DNA of 64,000 nt, from the NCBI GenBank assembly GCA_003240735.1, contig QFNE01000011.1:1-64000 (forward strand), written 5' to 3'. This DNA comes from Paracoccus denitrificans (lineage in GTDB: Bacteria > Pseudomonadota > Alphaproteobacteria > Rhodobacterales > Rhodobacteraceae). A program made the position numbers and the translations under genes. The notes under the pieces were generated by a model. It did no database searches. It saw nothing but the letters and a program-made list of their open reading frames with translations, and was not told where the DNA came from. Shown piece by piece: positions 7,989 through 16,283 of the stretch (its first letter is position 1; each line of letters begins with the position of its first letter).

Positions 7989-8613
7989 CGACCGGGTGAT
8001 CGTGACGGACGCGGACGTGCTGGCGGGCGCGGCCCATCTGGCGGCGGTCTGTCCGGTCTGGGCGCGCGCGCTGCCCGAACTGGGCCCGCTGCCGTTGCGG
8101 CGCAGGGCGGGCGGGTTCTGGGCGATGGCGGATATCATCATCTCGCAGCAGCTGTCCGTCAGCAGCGCGGCGGCGATTTCGCACCGCATCGCGGATGCGG
8201 GCATCACGACGCCCGATGCGTTTCTGGCCGCGCCGGACGATGATCTGCGCGCGCTGGGCCTGTCGCGGCCCAAGGTGCGCTATGTCAAAGGGATCGCGGC
8301 GGCGGGACTCGACTGGGACGCGCTGCCCCGGATGGCGGATGACGACGTGGCCGATCTGCTGATCGCGCTGCCAGGGGTCGGGCGCTGGACGGTCGATATC
8401 TATCAGATGTTCGCGCTGGGTCGGCCCGATATCCTTGCGCCGGGTGATCTGGCCCTGCAGGAGGGCGCGCGGATGCTGTACGGGCTGGACGCGCGGCCGA
8501 CGCCTGCGGCGTTTGAGGAACTTGCGGCCCCGTGGCGGCCGTGGCGGTCGGTCGCGGCGCGCGCGTTGTGGGCGTATTACGCCCAGAACAAGGGTCGGCA
8601 GGGCATTAGATAG
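7981..8613 (+). CDS. alkA: DNA-3-methyladenine glycosylase II-like protein (HhH-GPD)
   Basis: 210-residue base-excision repair glycosylase of the HhH-GPD superfamily. The hairpin is LIALPGVGRWTVDIYQMF, followed by the Gly/Pro loop and catalytic Asp in APGDLALQ. It lacks the N-terminal domain of E. coli AlkA, as usual for the compact bacterial form. The GTG at 7981 overlaps the GntR stop (GTGGCTGA), indicating coupled translation; a TTG at 7969 is a less likely alternative. Expected substrates are alkylated purines. Confidence 0.9.
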   Translation: MADDRVIVTDADVLAGAAHLAAVCPVWARALPELGPLPLRRRAGGFWAMADIIISQQLSVSSAAAISHRIADAGITTPDAFLAAPDDDLRALGLSRPKVRYVKGIAAAGLDWDALPRMADDDVADLLIALPGVGRWTVDIYQMFALGRPDILAPGDLALQEGARMLYGLDARPTPAAFEELAAPWRPWRSVAARALWAYYAQNKGRQGIR

Positions 8614-8678
8614 GTGCGGTTGCCTGCACGCCACCCCGCGCTTAGCCTGCCGCGCAACTGCCAACGATGGAGAGAGTG

Positions 8679-9335
8679 ATGCCCCGCGAACTCAAGTCAG
8701 GCCGGGTCGGCCCCAAGACCGCACAATCGGCCATCGTGTTCCTGCACGGATACGGCGCGGATGGGGCGGATCTTCTGTCGTTGTCCGGCCCGCTCGCGCC
8801 GCATTTTCCGCAGACGGTGTTTTATTCCCCCGACGCGCCAGAGCCGTGCGTGAACAATCCCATGGGTCGGCAGTGGTTTCCGATCCCGTGGCTTGACGGC
8901 TCGACCGAGGCGCAGGCGCGCCAGTCGGCGGCGGCGTCATTCGCCGATGTGAACGCGTTTCTTGACAAGGTTCTGGCGGACGAACGGCTGACGCCTGACC
9001 GGCTGGCCGTGGTCGGGTTTTCGCAAGGCACGATGATGGCCCTGCACGTCGCGCCGCGCCGCGACACGCCTGTTGCCGGTGTCGTCGGGTTTTCAGGCCG
9101 GCTTCTGGACCCAGAGGCGAGCGCGGACGAGGTGGTCAGCCGGCCGCCGATCCTGCTGTGTCACGGCGATCAGGACCAGATGGTGCCGTTCGCCGACATG
9201 GCGAATGCCGAACGCGCGCTGAAGGCCGCAGGGTTCGATGTCCGCACCTTCGTCATGAAGGGCACCGGGCACGGGATTTCACCCGAAGGGCTGGGCGCGG
9301 CGGTTGCGTTCCTGACGCAGGTGCTGCCGGACTGA
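8679..9335 (+). CDS. alpha/beta hydrolase, phospholipase/carboxylesterase family
   Basis: 218 residues, starting at the ATG at 8679 that follows a GGAGAG Shine-Dalgarno. It shows the oxyanion region FLHGYGADGADL, the nucleophile elbow VVGFSQGTMMALH (Ser), acid Asp in LCHGDQDQMVP and the catalytic His in GTGHGISPEG. The triad is therefore complete and the protein resembles YpfH/Est2-type cytosolic serine esterases. The natural substrate is unknown. It stands alone, followed by a gap with the promoter of the HNH gene. Confidence 0.92.
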   Translation: MPRELKSGRVGPKTAQSAIVFLHGYGADGADLLSLSGPLAPHFPQTVFYSPDAPEPCVNNPMGRQWFPIPWLDGSTEAQARQSAAASFADVNAFLDKVLADERLTPDRLAVVGFSQGTMMALHVAPRRDTPVAGVVGFSGRLLDPEASADEVVSRPPILLCHGDQDQMVPFADMANAERALKAAGFDVRTFVMKGTGHGISPEGLGAAVAFLTQVLPD

Positions 9336-9411
9336 CCGGCATCTGGGGGCCGCGTCACGCGGTTGTCACAGCCGCGCGCTAACTGGGGCCCACCGAACAC
9401 ATGCGGGGGGC

Positions 9412-9439
9412 TTGTCAGCACTTGGACGCGAGATATAGT
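9412..9439 (+). promoter_or_regulatory. candidate sigma70 promoter for the HNH gene
   Basis: TTGTCA (9412-9417), 16-nt spacer, TATAGT (9434-9439), 42 nt before the start codon. This is one of the better -35/-10 matches in the window. Confidence 0.5.
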
Positions 9440-9481
9440 CGTCCCCAAGTCTTGACGGCACCCAAAACGGGGCACTGCACG

Positions 9482-10084
9482 ATGTTGGACGACCACCATC
9501 CGGAGACCGAATTTCGCACCCAGTTCGTTCGCGAAGGGGCGGGCCTGAAACGTCATCCCGCCCTGGTGCTGAACGCCGATTATCGGCCGTTGTCCTACTA
9601 CCCCCTCAGCCTCTGGCCGTGGCAGGAGGCGATCAAGGCGGTGTTCCTGGACCGGGTCACGATCATCGCCGAATATGACGAGGTCGTGCGAAGCCAGTGG
9701 TCGGTGATCCGAATACCGTCTGTGGTTGTCCTGAAAGATTACATCAAACCCCAAAAGCGCGTGGCCTTCACGCGCTTTAATCTTTTTCTGCGGGACGAGT
9801 TCTGCTGTCAGTATTGCGGGGCGAAGTGTGATCTGACGTTCGACCACGTCATCCCGCGGTCGCGCGGCGGCATCACCAGCTGGGAAAACGTCGTGGCGGC
9901 CTGTTCGCCCTGCAACCTGCGCAAGGCCAACAAGTCGCTGCGCAATTCCGGGTTGAAGCTGCGCCGCGCGCCGCGTCAGCCGTCACCCGACGACATGCAC
10001 GCGGCGGGCCGGCGTTTCCCGCCGAACCACCTGCATCACAGCTGGATCGACTATCTTTACTGGGACGCCGAGCTGGAAAGCTGA
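9482..10084 (+). CDS. HNH endonuclease
   Basis: 200 residues. A conserved N-terminal region (LVLNADYRPLSYYPLSLWPW) is followed by an HNH zinc-finger nuclease domain: CQYCGAKCDLTFDHVIPRSR, then W.NVVAACSPCNLRKANKS. All four Cys and the DH..N metal site are intact. This family is widespread in alphaproteobacteria as a stand-alone housekeeping-like gene of unclear role, so it is not evidence for a mobile element here. An ORF extension to 9401 would precede the promoter and is not used. Confidence 0.92.
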   Translation: MLDDHHPETEFRTQFVREGAGLKRHPALVLNADYRPLSYYPLSLWPWQEAIKAVFLDRVTIIAEYDEVVRSQWSVIRIPSVVVLKDYIKPQKRVAFTRFNLFLRDEFCCQYCGAKCDLTFDHVIPRSRGGITSWENVVAACSPCNLRKANKSLRNSGLKLRRAPRQPSPDDMHAAGRRFPPNHLHHSWIDYLYWDAELES

Positions 10085-10092
10085 CGTGACGG

Positions 10093-10530
10093 TCAGGCCG
10101 TGGTCGGGGCCAGATCGGTGCGCGGCACGATCCAGTCGAAGATCCAGGTGAAGATGAAGGTGTAGACGAGGAAGAAGACCAGAAGGGCGGCTTCCATGAT
10201 CACCGCGTCGATTGGTCCGATCTGATACCACCACATGTAGACCGGCACCAGGACCAGCACCAACCCGCCTTCGAACCCCAGCGCGTGACCCGCACGCAGC
10301 AGGGGCGTGCGACGGGTGATCTTCGCGCGGCGCTCCCACCGCTCGAACCCGGTGTTGTAGATGAAGTTCCAGATCAGCGCGATGGTCGAGCTTGCGACCG
10401 CGACGGGGAACGAATTATGCGCCTCGCCACCTGCAAGGGCCGTCAGGATGAGCGTTGCGAAGATGATCGCAAGCGTTTCGAATATCACGACATAGGTGAT
10501 GCGCCGGGTAAGCGGGCTGAGGTGCAACAT
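10093..10530 (-). CDS. PACE-family multidrug/biocide efflux transporter
   Basis: 145 residues with two tandem bacterial-transmembrane-pair (BTP) repeats and four membrane helices. Conserved features are RRITYVVIFETLAI at the N terminus and the W-N-x3-N pattern in IALIWNFIYNTGFERWE, plus the second-repeat counterpart (LLRAGHALGFEGGLVL, FFLVYTFIFTWIFDWI). The acidic residue in helix 1 (the E of FETL) matches the essential proton-coupling glutamate of AceI. The start at 10530 is preferred because AAAGG precedes it; an ATG at 10548 would add six residues. It is divergent from a TetR gene that probably represses it. Confidence 0.92.
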   Translation of the reverse strand: MLHLSPLTRRITYVVIFETLAIIFATLILTALAGGEAHNSFPVAVASSTIALIWNFIYNTGFERWERRAKITRRTPLLRAGHALGFEGGLVLVLVPVYMWWYQIGPIDAVIMEAALLVFFLVYTFIFTWIFDWIVPRTDLAPTTA

Positions 10531-10615
10531 TGCCTTTTCACTTTCCATTCGAAATGCTGGCGACGCTGTTTGGGTCTGCCAGACACCCGACGGGGATGCG
10601 CCGGTCCGGGTTTAG

Positions 10616-10627
10616 ATACGGTCGTAT
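10616..10627. promoter_or_regulatory. palindromic TetR operator candidate
   Basis: ATACGGTCGTAT is a perfect 5-bp inverted repeat with a 2-nt centre, 22 nt before the TetR GTG and ~85 nt before the PACE start. This is the usual place for an operator shared by a repressor and its efflux pump. Confidence 0.55.
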
Positions 10628-10648
10628 ATTAACAAGGTCAAGAGGCGC

Positions 10649-11182
10649 GTGGCACGTCCAAGAACGATTGATCGCGAAAAGCTGCTGGACGCGGCCGAGC
10701 AGGTTCTGACGGGCGAAGGGGCTGGTGCGCTGTCCTTCGGCTCGATCGCCGAGGCGGCGGGGGTGTCGAAAGCCAGCGTACAATCGGCGTTCGGCACGCG
10801 CGAACATCTGCTGGAGGCGCTGATCGGGCGCGGCATGGCCGAGGAAGACAAGCGGTTCGAGCAGGAGCTGGCTCAGGGCGCGCGGTCACGGCTGGACGCG
10901 CATATCCTTGCCTCCGAAGGGCAGCAGACACCGGCCGGGCGTCGGACGTCGGTCCTGCTGGCAACGCTGATCGCGTCAGGCGGTCAAAGCGAGGCGATGC
11001 GGGACTGGTACGGGCGCCGTCTTGGGCCGCTGAACGCCACGACAGAGGCCGAGCGCCGCGAACGGCTGGTCTATCTGGCGACCGAGGGGGCGTTCTTGCT
11101 GCGCAATCTCATGGGTGTGGAGATCGACGACCACGACTGGCACGAGATCTTTCGCGATCTGCAGAAGATGGAAGCCGAATAG
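10649..11182 (+). CDS. TetR family transcriptional regulator
   Basis: 177 residues starting at a GTG preceded by AAGAGG. The N-terminal HTH is classical (IDREKLLDAAEQVL, then IAEAAGVSKASVQSAFGTRE); the C-terminal domain matches the helical ligand domain of TetR_C-type repressors (LVYLATEGAFLLRNLMG). The divergent layout with the PACE pump and the palindrome between them suggest local repression relieved by a cationic biocide or polyamine. The ligand is inferred from the pump, not seen. Confidence 0.9.
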   Translation: MARPRTIDREKLLDAAEQVLTGEGAGALSFGSIAEAAGVSKASVQSAFGTREHLLEALIGRGMAEEDKRFEQELAQGARSRLDAHILASEGQQTPAGRRTSVLLATLIASGGQSEAMRDWYGRRLGPLNATTEAERRERLVYLATEGAFLLRNLMGVEIDDHDWHEIFRDLQKMEAE

Positions 11183-11203
11183 CCGAGGCCTGCTGGGCCG
11201 CGA

Positions 11204-11380
11204 TCAGTTGTGGCTGGGATCGTCGCCCGTGCGCGCGGCGTAGTGGACCAGACCGGCCAGCGCCAGCGCGGCAATCGCCAGAACCGGCAGCGGAAGCCCT
11301 GCAACAGCGGCAACCCAGATCGTGAGCAGCGCCGCAACGATGACGGCACCAAGCAACAGCAGGAAATAAGGCAGGGGCAT
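11204..11380 (-). CDS. small membrane protein, unknown function
   Basis: 58 residues. The ATG at 11380 has an ideal CGGAGG Shine-Dalgarno at the right spacing, which decides the start over a longer in-frame ATG at 11455. Two hydrophobic helices (residues ~5-26 and 30-48) are followed by a short charged tail ending DDPSHN. I do not recognise a family. It is convergent with the TetR gene. Confidence 0.6.
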   Translation of the reverse strand: MPLPYFLLLLGAVIVAALLTIWVAAVAGLPLPVLAIAALALAGLVHYAARTGDDPSHN

Positions 11381-11484
11381 GATTCCTCCGGCTTTCGTCA
11401 GACGAATATGGGGCGGGATAGTCGGTAAGAAAAGTGTCACGCGACATCTTTGCAAATGTTCCTTAAATGTTCTAAGTTGGCGGC

Positions 11485-12564
11485 ATGCTTCCGCCGCGCA
11501 ACCCTGATGAGATCCTGAAAGCCCGCGGCGCGGATACGCGCCCGGCCGGGCGGTTCGAGCCGTATCAGACCGTCAGGGAAGATGACGGCTGGGACACTGC
11601 GCCGGACGAACAACTGGTGCGCACTGAAATCAGCATCGAACAGCCGCGCAGCGTGATCACGCGCAACACGTCACCCGACGTGCCGTTCGACCGGTCGCTG
11701 AACCCCTATCGCGGGTGCGAACACGGCTGCATTTACTGCTTTGCGCGGCCCAGCCATTCGTATCTGGGTCTGTCGCCGGGTCTGGATTTTGAAACCAAGA
11801 TCACTGCCAAGCCGGGGGCGCCCACGCTGCTGGAGGCCGAGATCGGACGCCGAGGATATGCGGTGGCGCCGCTGGCGTTCGGGACGAACACCGACCCCTA
11901 TCAACCGGCAGAGGCCAAGTTCGGGATCATGCGGGGCTGTCTGTCCGTCCTGCGTGACTGGAACCATCCGGTCAGCATCGTGACCCGCGGCAACACCATC
12001 CTGCGGGATCTGGATATCATTGGTGACATGGCCGCGCGGGGTCAGATCTTCGTCGGCGTGTCGGTCACGACGCTGGATGCGCGTCTGGCCCGCCAGATGG
12101 AGCCGCGCGCGCCGGCCCCCGCCACCCGCCTGAAGATGATCCGCGCGCTGACCGAGGCGGGCGTTGCCGTGCGGGTGATGGTCGCCCCGGTGATCCCGGT
12201 TCTGACCGCCCCCGAGGTCGAAGCCATCCTTGCCGCCGCCCGTGCGGCCGGGGCCATGACTGCCAGCATGGTCCCGCTGCGTCTGCCCTATGACGTGGCG
12301 CCCCTGTTCCGCGACTGGCTGGAGCGGCACCACCCCGGGCGGGCTGCGCATGTGATGGCCGCCGTTCAGGCCATGCGCGGCGGCAAGGACAACGACCCCA
12401 GATTCGGCACCCGCATGAAAGGCGAGGGAACCGAGGCCGAGTTGCTGCACCAGCGTTTCAGGTTGGCGCGCAAGCGGCTGGGCTATGCGACCGAAAGCCC
12501 GACGCTGGATTGCAGCCGGTTCGGACCGCCACCGCGCGCGGGGGACCAACTGGCACTGTTCTGA
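11485..12564 (+). CDS. PA0069-family radical SAM protein
   Basis: 359 residues. The radical SAM cluster motif is in NPYRGCEHGCIYCFARPSHS (Cys-x3-Cys-x2-Cys), followed by the family-typical LGLSPGLDFETKI and the later TNTDPYQPAE region. The C-terminal part contains MKGEGTEAELLHQRFRLARK. This group is related to spore photoproduct lyase-like enzymes and is widespread, but its reaction is unknown. The start ATG at 11485 lies 29 nt after an AT-rich patch (CCTTAAATGTTCTAAG). A small gene follows at 26 nt. Confidence 0.9.
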   Translation: MLPPRNPDEILKARGADTRPAGRFEPYQTVREDDGWDTAPDEQLVRTEISIEQPRSVITRNTSPDVPFDRSLNPYRGCEHGCIYCFARPSHSYLGLSPGLDFETKITAKPGAPTLLEAEIGRRGYAVAPLAFGTNTDPYQPAEAKFGIMRGCLSVLRDWNHPVSIVTRGNTILRDLDIIGDMAARGQIFVGVSVTTLDARLARQMEPRAPAPATRLKMIRALTEAGVAVRVMVAPVIPVLTAPEVEAILAAARAAGAMTASMVPLRLPYDVAPLFRDWLERHHPGRAAHVMAAVQAMRGGKDNDPRFGTRMKGEGTEAELLHQRFRLARKRLGYATESPTLDCSRFGPPPRAGDQLALF

Positions 12565-12590
12565 CGACTTTCCTGACAGGAGACGTGACG

Positions 12591-12764
12591 ATGACGATGC
12601 AAATGCGAAACGACTGGACCGTTGACCATGCGGCAAAGACCATTGCCCCGCAGAACTGGGTGCATGTCGGCACCGCGTTGACCGCGCTGCTGGACCGCGC
12701 ACGGCCCACGGTCAACGCGGAGAGCACGGGCGCCACAGCCGAGCCGCAGCGCCCGCAGGCCTGA
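12591..12764 (+). CDS. small hypothetical protein
   Basis: 57 residues, starting at the ATG at 12591 behind AGGAGA. It begins MTMQMRNDWTVDHAAKTIAP, so it is a short soluble protein with a Thr/Ala-rich tail (TGATAEPQRPQA). It sits 26 nt after the radical SAM gene in the same direction and may be co-transcribed. No family is recognised; the good Shine-Dalgarno is the main support. Confidence 0.5.
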   Translation: MTMQMRNDWTVDHAAKTIAPQNWVHVGTALTALLDRARPTVNAESTGATAEPQRPQA

Positions 12765-12772
12765 GCGTCGGT

Positions 12773-13840
12773 TCAGCGCGCGGCGGGGATCATTCCCATG
12801 ATCTCGCGCGTCTGTTCCACGATCGGATTGGCGATGGCTGCGGCGCGGGGACCGCCCGCCTGCAGGATGCGGTCCAGTTCGGCCGGGTCGGCCATGAGTT
12901 CGTTCATGCGCGCGGTGATCGGGCCAAGCGTGGCCACGGCGAGTTCGGCCAGCGCTGGTTTGAACGCCCCGAACCCCTGACCCTCGAACCGGTCAAGGAC
13001 GCTGCCCGCCGTCTCACCCGACAGCGCGGCATAGATGTTGACCAGATTGCGCGCCTCGGGGCGGTCTTTCAGCCCGTCCATCGTCGCGGGCAAAGGCTCT
13101 GCGTCGGTGCGGGCCTTGCGGATCTTCTGGGCGATGGTGTCGGCGTCATCGGTCAGGTTGATGCGGCTGGCATCCGACGGGTCGGATTTCGACATCTTCT
13201 TGCTGCCGTCGCGCAAGGACATGACGCGGGTCGCCGCTCCTTCGATCACCGGTTCGGGCTGGGGAAAGAAATCGACGCCGTAGTCGTGGTTGAACTTGGC
13301 CGCGATGTCGCGCGCCAGTTCCAGATGCTGCTTCTGATCCTCGCCCACCGGGACGTGCGTGGCGTGATAGGCCAGAATGTCGGCCGCCATCAGCGCCGGA
13401 TAGGCCAGAAGCCCGAGAGATGCCTTTTCAGCGTCCTTGCCAGCCTTGTCCTTCCACTGGGTCATGCGGTTCATCCAGCCCATGCGGGCCACGCAGGACA
13501 AAAGCCACGAAAGCTCGGCATGTGCGGGGACATGGCTTTGCACGAACAGAATGGATTTGTCGGGGTCGATCCCGGATGCGATGAACGCAGCCCCCGCCGC
13601 GCGGGTCTGTTCGCGCAACTTGACGGGGTCCTGCCAGACAGTGATCGCGTGCAGATCAACCAGGCAGAACACCGTCTCGACCTCGCCCTGGCGGTCGGCG
13701 AAACGCTTGAGCGCACCGAGGTAGTTGCCCAGCGTCAGGTTGCCCGACGGCTGGATGCCGGAAAAGATGCGCGGCGTGCGGGCGGTGGTCCCGGTTGTGG
13801 TGCCGGATTTGGTCCCGTCGATGGTCCCATTCGTGGTCAT
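12773..13840 (-). CDS. trpS: tryptophanyl-tRNA synthetase
   Basis: Class I aminoacyl-tRNA synthetase charging tRNA-Trp. It has 355 residues from the ATG at 13840. The HIGH-equivalent motif is PSGNLTLGNYLGAL and the KMSKS loop is GSKKMSKSDPSDA. The N terminus carries ~20 extra Thr/Gly-rich residues (MTTNGTIDGTKSGTTTG) before the Rossmann fold, a low-complexity extension with no known role. The open frame continues upstream to 14110, but that part runs antisense to the next gene and is rejected. Confidence 0.96.
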   Translation of the reverse strand: MTTNGTIDGTKSGTTTGTTARTPRIFSGIQPSGNLTLGNYLGALKRFADRQGEVETVFCLVDLHAITVWQDPVKLREQTRAAGAAFIASGIDPDKSILFVQSHVPAHAELSWLLSCVARMGWMNRMTQWKDKAGKDAEKASLGLLAYPALMAADILAYHATHVPVGEDQKQHLELARDIAAKFNHDYGVDFFPQPEPVIEGAATRVMSLRDGSKKMSKSDPSDASRINLTDDADTIAQKIRKARTDAEPLPATMDGLKDRPEARNLVNIYAALSGETAGSVLDRFEGQGFGAFKPALAELAVATLGPITARMNELMADPAELDRILQAGGPRAAAIANPIVEQTREIMGMIPAAR

Positions 13841-13937
13841 GGCGTCTGCCTGCTTTTCAAATGATCGCTGCCCGATTACCCCTTGGCCCGAACCGGCGCA
13901 ACCGCGCCAGATGTCGGCCAGACCGAAAGGACCCTTG

Positions 13938-14648
13938 ATGCGCCCGGGATATGACCAAAATCCGCTGAATCCGATCCCGCCCGTGCTGTGGATCATGGCC
14001 GCGCCGATCATCGTGGGCGAGGCGGCGTTCGCGCTGGGTCGCTTTGGCTTTCTGGGCGGCGGCGCACAAGGCGCCGGCACGGTCCTGCGCCAGCTGTGGG
14101 TAGAACGCACGGCCTTTGCGCCCGAGCTGCTGGTCAGCGCATGGCAGCGCGGCGACCTGTTCAGCCCCCAGATGTTTCGCCTGCTGACCTATCCCTTTGT
14201 CCATTATTCGTTTTCGCATGCCCTGTTCGTTGCGGTCTTTCTGCTGGCACTGGGGAACATGGTCGCGCAGTCATTTCGGCCGTGGGCGGTCGTGGCGCTG
14301 TTCTTTGCATCCGCCATCGGGGCGGCGTTGATCTATACCGGGCTGTCGCTGATCCTTCCGTTCCGGTTCGATCCGTTGGTCGGCGGATATCCGGCCGTCT
14401 ATGGGATGCTGGGCGGGTTCACCTGGCTTTTGTGGACGCGGCTGGGTGCGCAGAATGCGAACCGCGTGCGGGCCTTCACACTGATCGGCGTCCTGCTGCT
14501 GTTCCAGCTGATCTTCGGGCTGGCGTTCGGCGCAACGGGCCTGACGTGGATCGGGGATGTAGCGGGCTTCGCGGTCGGCTTCCTTGCATCGTTCGCGCTG
14601 GTGCCGGGCGGGTTCGCCCGCCTGCGGCGCGGGGTGCGCCACCGCTAG
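13938..14648 (+). CDS. rhomboid-fold membrane protein, catalytic residues missing (pseudoprotease)
   Basis: 236 residues from the ATG at 13938 (Shine-Dalgarno AAAGGA). It has a rhomboid layout with six membrane helices and an L1-loop-like region (LTYPFVHYSFSHALFV, residues ~85-100). In active rhomboids helix 4 carries GxSG; here the equivalent is GGYPAVYGMLGG, with no Ser. The helix 6 histidine is replaced by Asp in TWIGDVAGFAVGF. Both dyad positions are therefore lost and it should bind membrane clients rather than cleave them, like iRhom/Derlin proteins. I believe similar variants occur in other Rhodobacterales. It overlaps the murJ stop convergently. Confidence 0.8.
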   Translation: MRPGYDQNPLNPIPPVLWIMAAPIIVGEAAFALGRFGFLGGGAQGAGTVLRQLWVERTAFAPELLVSAWQRGDLFSPQMFRLLTYPFVHYSFSHALFVAVFLLALGNMVAQSFRPWAVVALFFASAIGAALIYTGLSLILPFRFDPLVGGYPAVYGMLGGFTWLLWTRLGAQNANRVRAFTLIGVLLLFQLIFGLAFGATGLTWIGDVAGFAVGFLASFALVPGGFARLRRGVRHR

Positions 14649-16189
14649 GCGCGCTTGCGGCGCAGCGCGGCGGCCAGATCTGTGCGGCTGATGGCACCCA
14701 GTGCCACAGCCGCGCCGGCATAGACCACCATACCACCCAGAACCAGCGCCAGCAGGGCCAGATAGCGCCTGCCGGGGGCGTAGAGCCACGGGTCGAGCAA
14801 CTGGGTCAGGCCAAAGACCGCAACGCCCATCACCAGCGACGCGGCAACGATCCGGGGCAGGCGCGCGCGCAGTCGGGCGTCGGCGCGCGCGTCCTCAAAC
14901 TGCCGGCTGCCGGCCCATAGCTGCAGCGCCATGGTCCAGCCCGCAACAGTCGTCCCAAGGGCCGCAGCCGAAAAACCGATCAGCGGGGCTAGACCGACGG
15001 CCACGACCGCATTCACCACCATCGACCAGACGGCAAAGCGGAACGGGCTGCGCGTATCCTCGCGCGCGAAGTAAAGCGGCTGTTGGACCTTCTGCAGAAC
15101 GAATGCAGGCAGGCCGAGGCCGTAGATCGCCAGCACCAGCGCAGTCGGTCCTACGTTTTCGGGCGTGAAGGCGCCGCGTTGGAACAGGACCGAAATCAGC
15201 GGATATGATGCCACGACCAGCGCGACCGCTGAGGGAATGGTCAGGAACAAGGCGAATTCGGCGGCGCGGTTATAGGCGCTTTGCGCGCCCTCGCGGTCGT
15301 CGGCCTTCAAACGGCGGGCGATTTCGGGCAGCAGGACGACGCCGATGGCGATGCCGACGACGCCCAGCGGCAGCTGATACAGACGGTCGGCATAGGTGAG
15401 CCAGCCGATCGCGCCCTCGAAGAACGAGCCGACCTGACGGCCGACCAGCAGATTGATCTGGACGACGCCCCCGGCCAGCACCGCGGGCGCGGCCACGATC
15501 AGCAGGCGGCGCATGTCGGGGGTCAGGCGCGGACGGATCAGCCGTAGGGGAAAGCCCATCCGCTTGGCGGCCCACCACACGGTGAACAGCTGCGCCGCGC
15601 CGGAAATCGGCGTCGACCACGCCATCGCAAGGCCCATGTCCCAGCCAAACCAGTGCGCGAGCAACATCGCCGCAATCAGGATCACGTTCATCAGCACCGG
15701 CGCTGCGGCCGCCGCAAAGAACCGCCCGCCCGCGTTCAGCAGACCGGACAGAAGCGCAGTCAGCGACATGAACAGGATGTAGGGGAAACAGATCCGGCCA
15801 TAGATCACCGCCAGATCAAAGCGTTCGTCGCCCTTGAAACCTGCCGCCATCGCCAGAACCATCCACGGCATCGCCAGCGTGGCGATCAGCGACAGGATCA
15901 AAACGACCAACGCCAGTCCCGACATCGCCTGTTCCGCGAATTGTTTGGGGTTGTCGTTCGCCTCAAGCTTTTTGGCGAAGATCGGGACGAAGGCCGTGTT
16001 GAAGGCACCTTCGGCGAAGAAGCGGCGGAACATGTTGGGCAGGGTGAAGGCGACCAAATACGCCTCGGCCACAGGGCCGTTGCCCAGAAACGCGGCGATC
16101 ATCATGTCGCGGATAAAGCCCACCACGCGGCTGACCAAGGTCGACGCGCCGACGGTCAGAAAGCCCCGGATCATGCGGATGGGTTTCAT
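14645..16189 (-). CDS. murJ: lipid II flippase
   Basis: 514 residues, MVF/MATE-like exporter with about 14 membrane helices that flips lipid II for peptidoglycan synthesis. The N terminus MKPIRMIRGFLTVGASTLVSR and the following RVVGFIRDMMIAAFLG are typical, as are NMFRRFFAEGAFNTAFVPIF and the later QRGAFTPE motif. Length matches the family. It lies 94 nt downstream of glnD in the same direction, an arrangement (glnD-murJ) common in alphaproteobacteria, so co-transcription is likely. Confidence 0.97.
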   Translation of the reverse strand: MKPIRMIRGFLTVGASTLVSRVVGFIRDMMIAAFLGNGPVAEAYLVAFTLPNMFRRFFAEGAFNTAFVPIFAKKLEANDNPKQFAEQAMSGLALVVLILSLIATLAMPWMVLAMAAGFKGDERFDLAVIYGRICFPYILFMSLTALLSGLLNAGGRFFAAAAAPVLMNVILIAAMLLAHWFGWDMGLAMAWSTPISGAAQLFTVWWAAKRMGFPLRLIRPRLTPDMRRLLIVAAPAVLAGGVVQINLLVGRQVGSFFEGAIGWLTYADRLYQLPLGVVGIAIGVVLLPEIARRLKADDREGAQSAYNRAAEFALFLTIPSAVALVVASYPLISVLFQRGAFTPENVGPTALVLAIYGLGLPAFVLQKVQQPLYFAREDTRSPFRFAVWSMVVNAVVAVGLAPLIGFSAAALGTTVAGWTMALQLWAGSRQFEDARADARLRARLPRIVAASLVMGVAVFGLTQLLDPWLYAPGRRYLALLALVLGGMVVYAGAAVALGAISRTDLAAALRRKRA

Positions 16190-16283
16190 CGGCTGCGTGC
16201 CCCTTGGTCCCGGTCGGCGCGGTCGTTTCTTGCCGCGGCGTTCCTTGGCTGACTAGGCCCGCAGCCCCGTCATGGCAAGCGTG

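Noticed and set aside
9482..10084. HNH nuclease as a sign of an intron, phage or defence system
   Set aside because: The gene is of a widespread stand-alone alphaproteobacterial type with normal composition and housekeeping neighbours.
13841..14110. N-terminal extension of trpS
   Set aside because: It is antisense to the rhomboid-like gene; the ATG at 13840 already gives a full-length synthetase.
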